Notes: generated from the letters alone by a model not told the origin. Shown: positions 8,080-15,256, numbered from the stretch's first letter. The stretch is 26,347 bases of DNA from an uncultured Collinsella sp. (GCA_902491895.1 CABUJH010000026.1:1-26347); one strand, 5' to 3'. Program-made: numbers and translations.

Positions 8080-8978
8080 GGGGCTTGGCAGGGCTTTCTG
8101 TCGCGACGGCGTGCGGGGCGGAACCTCGTGTGCCGCAGGTACCGCCGGCGGAGCTGGCACGTCAGGCGCTCGAGACGGTGGCAGAGAAGCTGCCGCGTGA
8201 GCTGGTGGAAAACGATCTGCTGAAAAAGATCGCCCGTTCGTGGGCATCGCTGGCTCCGGCGCATCGCCTTGGCCTCGTGATCGAAGATGCTTCGGGACGT
8301 TTGGCGTTTCTGCTGCTATCGAGCGGTGTCTGCTGCGTTTTACTAACGATGGTGTCGTTATCGCCCCTCGGATTTGCCTTGGGACTTGTTGCTCCGTTTG
8401 CCGTTGGTGCCGCTCGGGATGGCTTTGAGAGCCGGCGCGAGCAACACGATGCAGAAGAGGCAATGCCCGAGGCGTTTACTGCACTTTCCATGTCGCTTGC
8501 CTCGGGACATTCGCTGGCCCAGGGCATGCGCTTTGTGGGCGCTCATGCGCAAGAGCCAGTGCATACCGAGTTTTTGCGGGTGGCGGCGGCGATCGATTGC
8601 GGCATCTCGGCGACCGACGCGCTCGATGACTTGCTCGTGCGTATCGACGCCCCCGGTCTTTCGCTTGTGACCTTGGCGCTTAAGGTGTCTCAGCGCACCG
8701 GCGCTCCGCTTGCCGACTTACTGTCCGAGGCGTCGAGCATGGTGGGGGAGCGCATTGAGCTCAAGCGCCGCCTGGATGTTAAGACGTCGCAGGCTCGCAT
8801 GTCTGCGCATATGGTCGCGGCGATGCCGGCGGGCATGTGCGCGGTGTTGGTGCTGCTTTCGGCAGATTTTCGTCGCGGTCTTGCGACGCCTGCCGGCGCG
8901 GGCGCTGTGGTGCTGGGTCTTGCCCTCAACGCCGTTGCCCTGGTGGTTATCCGGCGCATTATGCGGGTGGAGCTATGA
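8052..8978 (+). CDS. tadB: Tad pilus inner-membrane platform protein TadB
   Basis: 308-aa type II secretion F-domain protein that, with TadC, would form the membrane platform turned by CpaF. A hydrophobic segment lies near the N-terminus (1-20), with membrane segments at about 84-120. The cytoplasmic T2SSF domain spans about 138-255 (PEAFTALSMSLASGHSL to the SSMVGERIELKRRLDVKT region), and two more membrane segments occupy about 252-300. The start lies inside cpaF (28-base overlap), and the stop overlaps the tadC start in ATGA. Confidence 0.88.
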   Translation: MEITVPLVVGGLAGLSVATACGAEPRVPQVPPAELARQALETVAEKLPRELVENDLLKKIARSWASLAPAHRLGLVIEDASGRLAFLLLSSGVCCVLLTMVSLSPLGFALGLVAPFAVGAARDGFESRREQHDAEEAMPEAFTALSMSLASGHSLAQGMRFVGAHAQEPVHTEFLRVAAAIDCGISATDALDDLLVRIDAPGLSLVTLALKVSQRTGAPLADLLSEASSMVGERIELKRRLDVKTSQARMSAHMVAAMPAGMCAVLVLLSADFRRGLATPAGAGAVVLGLALNAVALVVIRRIMRVEL

Positions 8979-9616
8979 GCGCCCCGGTTGCAGTTGCGGC
9001 TTGCCTGTGCGCCCTGAGTGTATTTGTCGCGACGGGTTTGGATCGGGCGGATGCACGCAAGATCGCAGGGGCCTGCAAGCGCGAGGCGGTGCTGGTCGCT
9101 GCCGCGGGTCGCTCGGTGGTCGATGCTCTGACCGCGCGAGTGAAGGGCGCGGTTGGAGCGGGCGGCCCGGCGCGAGTGTCGCTCGGCGAAGTGTCCGAGA
9201 TGATCGATGTTGTGCGCTTGGGTCTTTCGGCCGGTCTTTCGTTTGATGCGGCGCTTGAGATTTTCTGCGCCAACCGCCGGTCAGTGCTGGCTCTTCGCCT
9301 TGAGCGCGCCTGCATGGCGTGGCAGGTGGGCGTGGGCACGCGTGAGGACGAGTTGTTGGCCGCCGCGCGCGACCTGGACGTGCGAGCGCTCGAGACCTTT
9401 GCCATCACGGTGGGGCAGGCGCTCGCCCTGGGTGCCCCACTTGCCGAGACGCTGGCCGCTCAAAGTCGCGAGATCCGTGCGGCTCATCGCGCCGCGGTCG
9501 AGCGCGAGATCGAGCGTGCGCCCGTCAAGCTGCTGATTCCCACCGGCACGCTCATCTTGCCGGCGTTGCTTCTGTCCATATTGGGCCCGCTGCTGGGAGC
9601 AGGCGGGATGATGTAG
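8975..9616 (+). CDS. tadC: Tad pilus platform protein TadC (short form)
   Basis: 213-aa partner of TadB. It has an N-terminal membrane segment (3-20), a T2SSF-type cytoplasmic region (about 72-180, including IDVVRLGLSAGLSFDAAL and GQALALGAPLAETL) and a C-terminal membrane segment (186-210). ATG 8975, in an ATGA overlap with tadB, is taken as the start; the frame stays open further upstream, but that lies inside tadB. The protein is clearly shorter than typical TadC of about 300 residues, because the region before the F-domain is reduced. Confidence 0.85.
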   Translation: MSAPVAVAACLCALSVFVATGLDRADARKIAGACKREAVLVAAAGRSVVDALTARVKGAVGAGGPARVSLGEVSEMIDVVRLGLSAGLSFDAALEIFCANRRSVLALRLERACMAWQVGVGTREDELLAAARDLDVRALETFAITVGQALALGAPLAETLAAQSREIRAAHRAAVEREIERAPVKLLIPTGTLILPALLLSILGPLLGAGGMM

Positions 9617-9626
9617 GGAGGAATAC

Positions 9627-9860
9627 ATGAACACGATGACTGACGCTGCTGGCAAGGTCCAGGGCTGGGCGTTTTGCCGGGCGGCACATGTTCGTCAGCG
9701 CGCCAAGGAACTATTGCAGGAGGAGAGTGCACAGGGTACCACCGAGTATGCCATCTTGGTCGGCGTGCTCGTGGTGATCGCGATTATCGCCATCGTCGCA
9801 TTTAAGGGCAAGGTCCAAGATCTATGGAACGCTATCAGCGAGGGCATCAACAGTCTGTAG
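9627..9860 (+). CDS. flp: Flp-type major pilin precursor
   Basis: 77-aa prepilin, probably the main subunit of the fibre. A 35-residue hydrophilic leader with basic residues ends in EESA. The mature part would start QGTTEYAILVG, giving Gln36 at +1 and Glu40 at +5 followed by Tyr, the hallmark of Flp pilins. A 20-residue hydrophobic helix and a short tail (KGKVQDLWNAISEGINSL) follow. GGGAGGA just before ATG 9627 is a strong ribosome binding site, and a 10-base gap separates it from tadC, unlike the overlapping upstream genes. This fits higher expression of the major pilin. Cleavage after Ala rather than Gly is inferred from the +5 Glu rule. Confidence 0.92.
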   Translation: MNTMTDAAGKVQGWAFCRAAHVRQRAKELLQEESAQGTTEYAILVGVLVVIAIIAIVAFKGKVQDLWNAISEGINSL

Positions 9861-10387
9861 AGGGCGAGCGCCCCATCGGGGTGCTGCTGGTGTTTGCTTG
9901 CCTGACCGTGGCGATAGCGGCGGTGCTTTGGGGGCTTAACGCCGCGCGGCAGCAGCGTCCTGGGACCGCCTCCGATTTGGGCTCAGATTCGGCGGTGGCG
10001 TCTCAAAAAGATGAGATGCGAGATGCGGACGATTCGGATGTCGCTGTCACGGCGCAAACCTTTCTGCGGACGCTCGACAAGCGGTCTGGCACTGCGACGG
10101 ATTCGCCTGAGGGCAACGCGATTGCGGTCCGGCTTGCATGGTCCGAGGACCGACCGATGACCGAAGCGGCGGCGGATATGCTGCGTGCCTATCGCGAGGT
10201 ACCCACGGCGCAACTTGCTCTGAGCGGCTATCTCGACATCAAGGGAAACGTGTGGGGCGCCATCGTGCGCGACGGACGCGGCTGGGTCGATATGGTGACA
10301 ATTGCCGCGGATGCTGGCGATGCTTCGTGTCGTCTGCGCGCCGTGCGCCTGAGCCCGCAGGCAACGGACTCAAAGGAGGGATCGTGA
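9824..10387 (+). CDS. Small single-pass membrane protein in the Tad operon, function unknown
   Basis: 187-aa protein not recognised as a known family. About 19 N-terminal residues are followed by one membrane segment (about 19-38, VLLVFACLTVAIAAVLWGL), then a hydrophilic domain outside with acidic, low-complexity residues at about 45-75. It has no prepilin motif. It lies between the two Flp-like pilins, so a role in pilus assembly is likely by position only. ATG 9824 overlaps flp by 37 bases and has no clear Shine-Dalgarno. GTG 9881, giving 168 residues that begin at the membrane segment, is a real alternative. Confidence 0.65.
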   Translation: MERYQRGHQQSVEGERPIGVLLVFACLTVAIAAVLWGLNAARQQRPGTASDLGSDSAVASQKDEMRDADDSDVAVTAQTFLRTLDKRSGTATDSPEGNAIAVRLAWSEDRPMTEAAADMLRAYREVPTAQLALSGYLDIKGNVWGAIVRDGRGWVDMVTIAADAGDASCRLRAVRLSPQATDSKEGS

Positions 10388-10388
10388 A

Positions 10389-10607
10389 ATGCATGATGTC
10401 CTGCGTGAGGAATCTGCCCAGGCGACGGTCGAATACGCCATCGTCACGGTGGCGCTGTTATCGATCGTGCTGGCGATCGCGGGACTTTGGCGTGCCGGCA
10501 CCGATGGGCGCTTGGCGGCGCTGGTTGAGCGGGCGGCATCCCATGGCGTTGCCTCGACGTCGGTTATCGACGCCGCTGCGGCCGCTAAGGACATCGCGTT
10601 GTATTGA
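10389..10607 (+). CDS. Second Flp-like (minor) pilin precursor
   Basis: 72-aa prepilin-like protein. The leader is very short (MHDVLREESA) and the mature start QATVEYAIVTVALLS has Glu at +5 and Tyr at +6, like the major pilin upstream. One hydrophobic helix (about 17-33) and an alanine-rich tail follow. AAAGGAGGG at 10372-10380 gives a strong ribosome binding site 8 bases before ATG 10389. It could be a minor pilin or an alternative major subunit; the sequence does not decide this. Confidence 0.82.
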   Translation: MHDVLREESAQATVEYAIVTVALLSIVLAIAGLWRAGTDGRLAALVERAASHGVASTSVIDAAAAAKDIALY

Positions 10608-11079
10608 TGCCGCGCGCGAGGACCGGGCGCAGTCTACGGTCGAGGCCGCTTTTTTGCTGCCGACGTTTCTGACACTCATCCTTCTCGCGCTGCAACCGGT
10701 GTGCCTGCTCTATACGCGCGCGGTCATGGAGTCTGCCGCCGCCGAGACCGCGCGGCTCATGACCACGACGACGGCGGAGGACGACGATCTTAAGGAGTTC
10801 GCCCGCCGCCGACTTGCCGCAGTGCCCAACGTTTCGATCTTTCATGCCGGCGGGCCGTTGTCGTGGGATATCGAGCTTGGCCGGGCCGGTGCGGGTGGCG
10901 TCTCGTCCGTGTCCGTTTCCGGCGAGGTCAAGCCGTTGCCTGTGATCGGTGCGTTTGCGCAGGCTATGGGTGGTACCGCCGAGGGCGGCTACGTTGAGCT
11001 CAAGGTCGATGTCTCGTATCAATCGCGTCCCGAATGGCTGGAGGGAGATTATGATTCGTGGATTGCTGCATGGGATTAA
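10543..11079 (+). CDS. tadE: TadE-like pseudopilin
   Basis: 178-aa protein. A basic 29-residue leader (MALPRRRLSTPLRPLRTSRC at its start) ends in REDRA, followed by QSTVEAAFLLPTFLTLILLA, with Glu at +5 of the predicted mature form. Then comes a helix of TadE type and a soluble domain rich in beta-like segments. The C-terminal half includes LPVIGAFAQAMGGTAEGGYVELKVDVSY. The start is uncertain. ATG 10543 lies inside the preceding gene (65-base overlap) without a strong Shine-Dalgarno; only an ATT at 10603 would fit downstream. Four consecutive pilin-like proteins here share the A|QxTxE context, which supports processing by one peptidase. Confidence 0.75.
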   Translation: MALPRRRLSTPLRPLRTSRCIDAAREDRAQSTVEAAFLLPTFLTLILLALQPVCLLYTRAVMESAAAETARLMTTTTAEDDDLKEFARRRLAAVPNVSIFHAGGPLSWDIELGRAGAGGVSSVSVSGEVKPLPVIGAFAQAMGGTAEGGYVELKVDVSYQSRPEWLEGDYDSWIAAWD

Positions 11080-13204
11080 GTGTTTCTGGTCTAGACGCGT
11101 TTTGACGCACCGTCCGAGCTGCCATCGCAAGCGAGGCGGCTTTATGGGTCGAGCCGGTGTCGATCTGTTTATCGAAGACGGCGCCTATACCACGCTTTCT
11201 TCTGCCGTGGTCATCCTGGTGGTGCTCACATTGTTGTTTTCGTCGACTGCGGCGATATGGAGCATGTCGCGTGCCGGGGATACCCAGGTGGCGGCTGATA
11301 GCGGCGCGCTGGCGGGTGCCAACGTAGTGTCGTCCTATCACACGGCTGCCACGGTGGTTGATGCGAGCATCTTGAGTCTGGGGCTGGCGGGGTTTGCCAC
11401 GATCGGGACGGGCCTGGTCGCCATCCTCATCCCGGGTGCCGAGCCGGTTGCCGGCAATATGGTCGACACCGGGATTGAGATCATTAAAACGCGCAACAAG
11501 TTTGCCAAAAGCGCATCGGAAGGCTTACAGAAAATCGAGACGGCTCTGCCGTATCTGATCGCCGCGCGTGCCACGCAGGCGGTGTCGGCGCAGGATACCG
11601 ATAGTGTGACCTATACCGGTACGGCGCTTGCCGTGCCCAGGACATCCGAGTCTGACTTCGCTGCGCTCGAGGGTTCTGAGATCTCGACCGATGCCATTAA
11701 AGACACCTCGAAAGATCTGGAGCGCGCAGCAGATGAGCTGCAGAAGGCCTTGGAGGAGACGGCGAAAGCAAAAGAACGCGCCTGGCTTGCGGATTGCGGT
11801 GGATCGGTTCCGGCTTCGGTCGGTAGCTGTTCATGCATGTGGGAACGTACGAGGAGTTTGGCAAAGCTCTCGGGTGAGCAGAACCCGCATTATGCCTCGA
11901 GCATTTCGTGGGAGCCACAGGTGGCGCTCGACCGCGCGAAGACCTACTACCGTCAACGCCTGGCAGACGAAAAACCGCAGGGTTCAAGCGTCGAGACGAA
12001 GGCGGAGTCGGCGGCGCGCAAGGCGTTTTACACCTATGCGAGTACAGAGGTCAATCGTGCATATGTAACCGAGGACGGAGATGAAGTCGCTTCCTATATC
12101 CCGCTGTTGCCGCGCAACACTGACGAGGTGCGAGCGACGGAACTCTATACCGATACGGTGTGGCCAACCAGTGCCATCGATGGCAAGACGTATCTGCATT
12201 ACGGAACGAGTTGCCCCAACTATAAGAAGGGGGCGCCATGCGGGCTGGCCTCGGTTGCTGCTTATGACGGGCAGGACAAATGCAATAGATGCCATTTTGG
12301 TGTTTCGTCGCTCGGTGCCGTTGCGGCTCCTTCGACTTCTATCGAAAACGGCTTTGAGTACCACTTTGATCGATTCAAAGAGGCTCTGGAAGACTACGTC
12401 GAATGCCGCAACAAAGAACTCGAACTTGAGCGTCAGACCGAGGATGAGGCCGACCGTGCGGGCAATGCGTTTGACCAGGCCATTAAAGCGCTTTCCGGCG
12501 AGCGCCCGCGTATCGCCCCACCTGGCCGCAACGGCGTGGTCGCCTTTGCAGTTTCGGGTGACATTACCAGCCCCGATCAACTTAACTCCTCGTTTAACGC
12601 GGCAGTCAGGCTTGGCGATCGCGGTGCTATCTCTGCCGCGGTGCTGGCGCCCGATGAGGCGACGGCGCAAAACAACGTGCTTTCGCGATTTTTCTCGACA
12701 TTGAAGGAACGCTCGGGCGGCGTTGCCGGCGTGCTCGACGGCGTCATGGATGTTTGGGGACGGCTACTCGTGGGATACGGAGACATCCAAGGTTCGGCCG
12801 ACGAACTTATGGACGAGATGATTAAAGACCTAGGAGGGGGCAGCGGTGCGTTGGGCTCCATTGCATCGTGGCTCGGCGATACCGTTTCGGCGTCCGTGGC
12901 GGCGCTGGGTTTGGAACCGTGCGACTTGCGCCTGCGAAAGCCGGTGCTGACCGATTCCGCCAACGTCATTAAGAGTCCGGGGTCTGACATTGCGGGTCTC
13001 TCTCAAACGCAAGACAAACTGCGAAGTATTCCGTTGGGCGTGACCGATCCCAAGGCGCTTTGCGAGGCGTTGGAATATCAAGTCGAACGCACCATTAGCG
13101 GTACGGTGTTCACACTTGCGGAGATTCCTCTGCCCGGCGGCGGCTCCATCCCGCTCACCGTCGATGTCGCCACGCTGGTTGGCGCTCTGGGCGGTGGGTC
13201 GTAA
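11051..13204 (+). CDS. Large TadG-like Tad-locus protein (TadE/G family)
   Basis: 717-aa protein, probably membrane-anchored and extracellular. After a basic N-terminus there is one membrane segment at about 48-70, preceded by EDGAYTTLSS, where the pilin +5 Glu is absent. QVAADSGALAGAN at 79-91 is the motif seen after the anchor in TadG-like proteins. A predicted coiled coil lies at about 215-247. A four-cysteine module follows: Cys388, Cys397, Cys411 and Cys414 (C-x8-C-x13-C-x2-C), which may bind zinc or form disulphides. The rest is unassigned. ATG 11051 has GGAGGG just upstream and overlaps tadE by 29 bases; ATG 11144 (residue 32) is a possible shorter start. Such proteins are thought to sit at the pilus tip or base, but this is inference. 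Confidence 0.8.
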   Translation: MIRGLLHGIKCFWSRRVLTHRPSCHRKRGGFMGRAGVDLFIEDGAYTTLSSAVVILVVLTLLFSSTAAIWSMSRAGDTQVAADSGALAGANVVSSYHTAATVVDASILSLGLAGFATIGTGLVAILIPGAEPVAGNMVDTGIEIIKTRNKFAKSASEGLQKIETALPYLIAARATQAVSAQDTDSVTYTGTALAVPRTSESDFAALEGSEISTDAIKDTSKDLERAADELQKALEETAKAKERAWLADCGGSVPASVGSCSCMWERTRSLAKLSGEQNPHYASSISWEPQVALDRAKTYYRQRLADEKPQGSSVETKAESAARKAFYTYASTEVNRAYVTEDGDEVASYIPLLPRNTDEVRATELYTDTVWPTSAIDGKTYLHYGTSCPNYKKGAPCGLASVAAYDGQDKCNRCHFGVSSLGAVAAPSTSIENGFEYHFDRFKEALEDYVECRNKELELERQTEDEADRAGNAFDQAIKALSGERPRIAPPGRNGVVAFAVSGDITSPDQLNSSFNAAVRLGDRGAISAAVLAPDEATAQNNVLSRFFSTLKERSGGVAGVLDGVMDVWGRLLVGYGDIQGSADELMDEMIKDLGGGSGALGSIASWLGDTVSASVAALGLEPCDLRLRKPVLTDSANVIKSPGSDIAGLSQTQDKLRSIPLGVTDPKALCEALEYQVERTISGTVFTLAEIPLPGGGSIPLTVDVATLVGALGGGS

Positions 13205-13680
13205 TGAGTATCCGCATGCGTCTGCGCGAGGAGCGCGCCCAAGCGACGGTTGAGATGGCAGTGGTTACGCCCGTTTTGCTGGTGCTGGCACTCATCGTGT
13301 ACAACGTCATGATCTTTGCCAGCGCTGTTGCGCGCTTCGACCGCGTGGTGCCCGACATCGTGTTGGCGCACGCCGTGGCGTCGGAGGGGGAGGGCGACGA
13401 AAGCTCTGCCGATGCCTCGGCGACGGTTCAGACTCAAATTCTGAATGCCATGGAAGGCTATGACTTGCAGATCGAAGTGTCGAGCGAGCAAGGCGCGGAG
13501 GCATCGGATGGTGGCCTGCTCTCCCTATCCGGTACGTTTAGGACCTACACCTGCACCATGCACTATGAGCCGTGGCCGACTTCTCTCAGCATCGCTGGCG
13601 TTCCGCTGGGGGCGCCGACAACGTTGTCGCACGAGCGTGCGGTGACGGTCGATCCATGGCGTCCGGGGGTGGTCATGTGA
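13204..13680 (+). CDS. TadE/TadF-like pseudopilin
   Basis: 158-aa pseudopilin. The 12-residue leader MSIRMRLREERA precedes QATVEMAVVTPVLLVLALIV, which has Glu at +5 of the predicted mature protein and one hydrophobic helix (about 18-38). The extracytoplasmic domain begins acidic (EGEGDESSADAS) and contains two cysteine-poor beta-rich stretches. Its ATG overlaps the stop of the TadG-like gene (TAATG), so it is translationally coupled. The domain structure fits a minor pseudopilin working with the TadE-like protein. Confidence 0.8.
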   Translation: MSIRMRLREERAQATVEMAVVTPVLLVLALIVYNVMIFASAVARFDRVVPDIVLAHAVASEGEGDESSADASATVQTQILNAMEGYDLQIEVSSEQGAEASDGGLLSLSGTFRTYTCTMHYEPWPTSLSIAGVPLGAPTTLSHERAVTVDPWRPGVVM

Positions 13681-14036
13681 CCGCGGTCTCGTCCTACATC
13701 GTCTACGCGCGGGCACTCAATAGGCTGGGTTGGACGCCGGCCGAGTTTGTGGTGGCGGAGTCGTTTGTCGTGCGCCTGCGCGGCATGCTGGGACGGCGTC
13801 CGGTTGCCGCCAACGGCCTGCCGCTCGTCATGGCGTTTCCACGCTGCTCTTCGGTCCATACGTGTTTTATGGCCTATCCCATCGACATCGCCTTCATCGA
13901 TCGCGACGGCAATATCCTCGCGCGCTACGAAAACGTCCGCCCTTGGCGCATGTGCTCCTGCCCCGGCGCCTGGGCCGTACTAGAGCGTCCTTCAATCATT
14001 GTTTCGACCCCTGCTCTCCAACGCGTGCCGGCTTAA
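13677..14036 (+). CDS. DUF192 family protein
   Basis: 119-aa protein of the DUF192 family, a small beta-barrel of unknown biochemical role. Family marks are VVRLRGMLGRRP, then CSSVHTCFMAYPIDIAFIDRDGNI, then RPWRMCSCPGAWAVLE. GTG 13677 is the start that overlaps the end of the preceding gene by 4 bases (GTGA), with a G-rich stretch upstream. The tight coupling suggests it belongs to the Tad operon and is its last gene. It carries no signal peptide, unlike many DUF192 proteins. Confidence 0.83.
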   Translation: MTAVSSYIVYARALNRLGWTPAEFVVAESFVVRLRGMLGRRPVAANGLPLVMAFPRCSSVHTCFMAYPIDIAFIDRDGNILARYENVRPWRMCSCPGAWAVLERPSIIVSTPALQRVPA

Positions 14037-14054
14037 GAATTGGCGACAGTGGAC

Positions 14055-14069
14055 TTTCGTCATACGAAA
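14055..14069. promoter_or_regulatory. Palindromic operator candidate for the toxin-antitoxin pair
   Basis: TTTCGT-CAT-ACGAAA is a perfect 6-bp inverted repeat with a 3-base spacer, 25 bases before the first start codon of the module. A -10-like TAAGAT lies just downstream at about 14075-14080. Ribbon-helix-helix antitoxins normally repress their own promoter through such sites; that this one does is inference. Confidence 0.45.
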
Positions 14070-14094
14070 TTGGGTAAGATGGAGGAGAAGATGC

Positions 14095-14361
14095 ATGGAT
14101 GTTGAGATTCATCCCAACGCTAAAAAGCACCTGACGGAAAAGCAGGTGCTTAGCGCTTGGCTTGCGGTTACTGAGTGCATTCGTCGCGAGTCGAAGGACG
14201 AGCCGCCGAGATGGCTTGCGATTGGATGGCTCCCAGACGGACGAAGCGTGGAGCTTGTCGCGGTCGAGCTTGTCCGTGGGTGGCTTATCATTCATGCCTT
14301 GTCTCCAGTCCAGAAGAAATTTTGGCAGGAGATTGAACAGGCTCGGCAAAGGGGTCGATGA
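14095..14361 (+). CDS. Probable toxin of a two-gene toxin-antitoxin module
   Basis: 88-aa protein. The N-terminus (DVEIHPNAKKHLTEKQV), the central RWLAIGWLPDGRSVELVAVE and the end GWLIIHALSPVQKKFWQEIE give an alternating beta pattern similar in layout to BrnT/RelE-fold RNase toxins. Sequence similarity is too weak to name the family. ATG 14095 has GGAGGAG 7 bases upstream. The gene overlaps the next one, which encodes a ribbon-helix-helix protein, the usual arrangement for BrnTA-like pairs (toxin first). Confidence 0.62.
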   Translation: MDVEIHPNAKKHLTEKQVLSAWLAVTECIRRESKDEPPRWLAIGWLPDGRSVELVAVELVRGWLIIHALSPVQKKFWQEIEQARQRGR

Positions 14362-14645
14362 TGGGCAAGACGTATACGGCCGCTAATGGTCAGGTTGTAA
14401 CGGATGAAATGATTGACGCGTGGTGCGAGTCGTACGAGCGCGGAGAGTTTCCGGATGGCGAACACACCGTTGGTGGGATCGTGCATGGACGGCCCCCGCT
14501 CTCAGGTGAGGGGACGGCAACGCTGTCGGTCAAGATTCCTCTGGGAATGAAGGAGGCCATTCGTCGACGGGCGGCTGCCGAGGGGATGACGCCAAGTGAG
14601 TTTGCCCGTGCGGCTCTGAGTGAAAAACTTCTTGCTGCCGGCTGA
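14361..14645 (+). CDS. Ribbon-helix-helix antitoxin
   Basis: 94-aa partner of the preceding gene. The C-terminal 40 residues (start ATLSVKIPLGMKEAIRRRAA, then EGMTPSEFARAALSEKL) match the ribbon-helix-helix DNA-binding fold of Arc/CopG-type antitoxins. The N-terminal part (about 1-48) would wrap the toxin. ATG 14361 lies 6 bases after AAGGGG; ATG 14358 just before it is also in frame and overlaps the toxin stop. It is expected to neutralise the toxin and repress the promoter at the 14055-14069 palindrome. Confidence 0.75.
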   Translation: MGKTYTAANGQVVTDEMIDAWCESYERGEFPDGEHTVGGIVHGRPPLSGEGTATLSVKIPLGMKEAIRRRAAAEGMTPSEFARAALSEKLLAAG

Positions 14646-14690
14646 TGCCTCTGACGTGCCGATTTATAGAACCGAGGCCGTGCTCAAAAA

Positions 14691-14736
14691 CTTTTTTCAA
14701 ATTCTCGGTTGACCGGAGCGCGTCCTTGGTTATACT
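14691..14736 (+). promoter_or_regulatory. tRNA-Phe promoter with UP-like element
   Basis: -35 TTGACC at 14709-14714 and -10 TATACT at 14731-14736 with a 16-base spacer. The AT-rich CTTTTTTCAAATT at 14691-14703 lies 5 bases before the -35. A similar block at the same distance precedes the tRNA-Leu and second tRNA-Arg promoters. Confidence 0.85.
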
Positions 14737-14768
14737 AATCAAGCCTTGAAACAAGGCACACCTCAAAT

Positions 14769-14823
<55 letters not shown>

Positions 14824-14841
<18 letters not shown>

Positions 14842-14888
14842 CCTTGAATTGACGAGGACCTCTGCAAAGGGGTCCTTTTCTTTTATGT
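14824..14888 (+). repeat. Direct repeat copy 1: tRNA-Phe tail plus terminator
   Basis: 65 bases from T-loop position 56 of tRNA-Phe through its 3' end and the terminator. They recur at 15010-15074 with one difference (G14854 versus T15040), an offset of 186. Confidence 0.95.
14855..14884 (+). terminator. Terminator of tRNA-Phe
   Basis: An 8-bp stem AGGACCTC/GGGGTCCT (one G-U pair) with a 6-base loop is followed by TTTTCTTTT. Confidence 0.85.
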
Positions 14889-15009
14889 AGCCCCTGCATG
14901 GAATCGAGCCCCGTGAGGGCGCGGAGCTGAGGAAACGCGCAAGCGTTTGCCAGCGTAGCTCGCAAGGCGCGCGAGCGCCGCAGCGGTCCGTCCGCGCAGC
15001 GCGCGGACG
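14889..15009. repeat. tRNA-tail cassette core A (behind tRNA-Phe)
   Basis: A 121-bp non-coding core between the two tail copies. It opens with an inverted copy of the tRNA-Phe T-arm (14900-14912 against 14818-14830, 12 of 13 bases). Hairpins follow: AAACGC-GCAA-GCGTTT at 14933-14948, enclosed by GAGCT/AGCTC (14924-14928 with 14957-14961), and GTCCGCGC-AGC-GCGCGGAC at 14990-15008. It has the same layout as the cores behind tRNA-Leu and tRNA-Arg, but its sequence is more diverged. Confidence 0.8.
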
Positions 15010-15074
15010 CGATTCCCTTCCCCGCCACCTTGAATTGACTAGGACCTCTGCAAAGGGGTCCTTTTCTTTTATGT
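15010..15074 (+). repeat. Direct repeat copy 2: tRNA-Phe tail plus terminator
   Basis: The second copy of the tRNA-Phe 3' part without the rest of the tRNA, 64 of 65 bases identical. The terminator is repeated intact at 15041-15070. Confidence 0.95.
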
Positions 15075-15082
15075 GGACCCGC

Positions 15083-15128
15083 GGAAAGCGCATCCCATTA
15101 ATGAGCGAAAGAATGGAATGCGCTTTCC
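15083..15128. other. Strong intergenic hairpin
   Basis: Arms 15083-15099 and 15112-15128 pair at 16 of 17 positions around a 12-base loop. No T-run follows. It lies between the Phe cassette and the glycosidase promoter and has no assigned role. Confidence 0.6.
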
Positions 15129-15217
15129 GGCGCCTGCCCTCGGCGTGTATGCGCATCTCGGTACGTCATCTTGACCCCGCTCGCCCCAGACATTCCTCCC
15201 GCTTTTGCGCCACTTTA

Positions 15218-15256
15218 CAGACCGTTCGGTCGTCTGTCCGCACGCGCGGGTATACT
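15218..15256 (+). promoter_or_regulatory. Glycosidase promoter with TetR-type palindrome
   Basis: A -10 box TATACT lies at 15251-15256. The expected -35 position falls at the edge of GACCG-TT-CGGTC (15220-15231), itself inside a longer CAGAC...GTCTG inverted repeat (15218-15236). The -35 itself is poor. ACCG-x2-CGGT palindromes are typical TetR-family operators, so repression by such a protein is a reasonable inference; no such regulator gene is in the window. Confidence 0.5.

Noticed and set aside
10607..10672. ATG at 10607 overlapping the second pilin stop as start of the TadE-like gene
   Set aside because: That frame gives only a short arginine-rich peptide ending after about 20 codons; the pseudopilin motif is in another frame.
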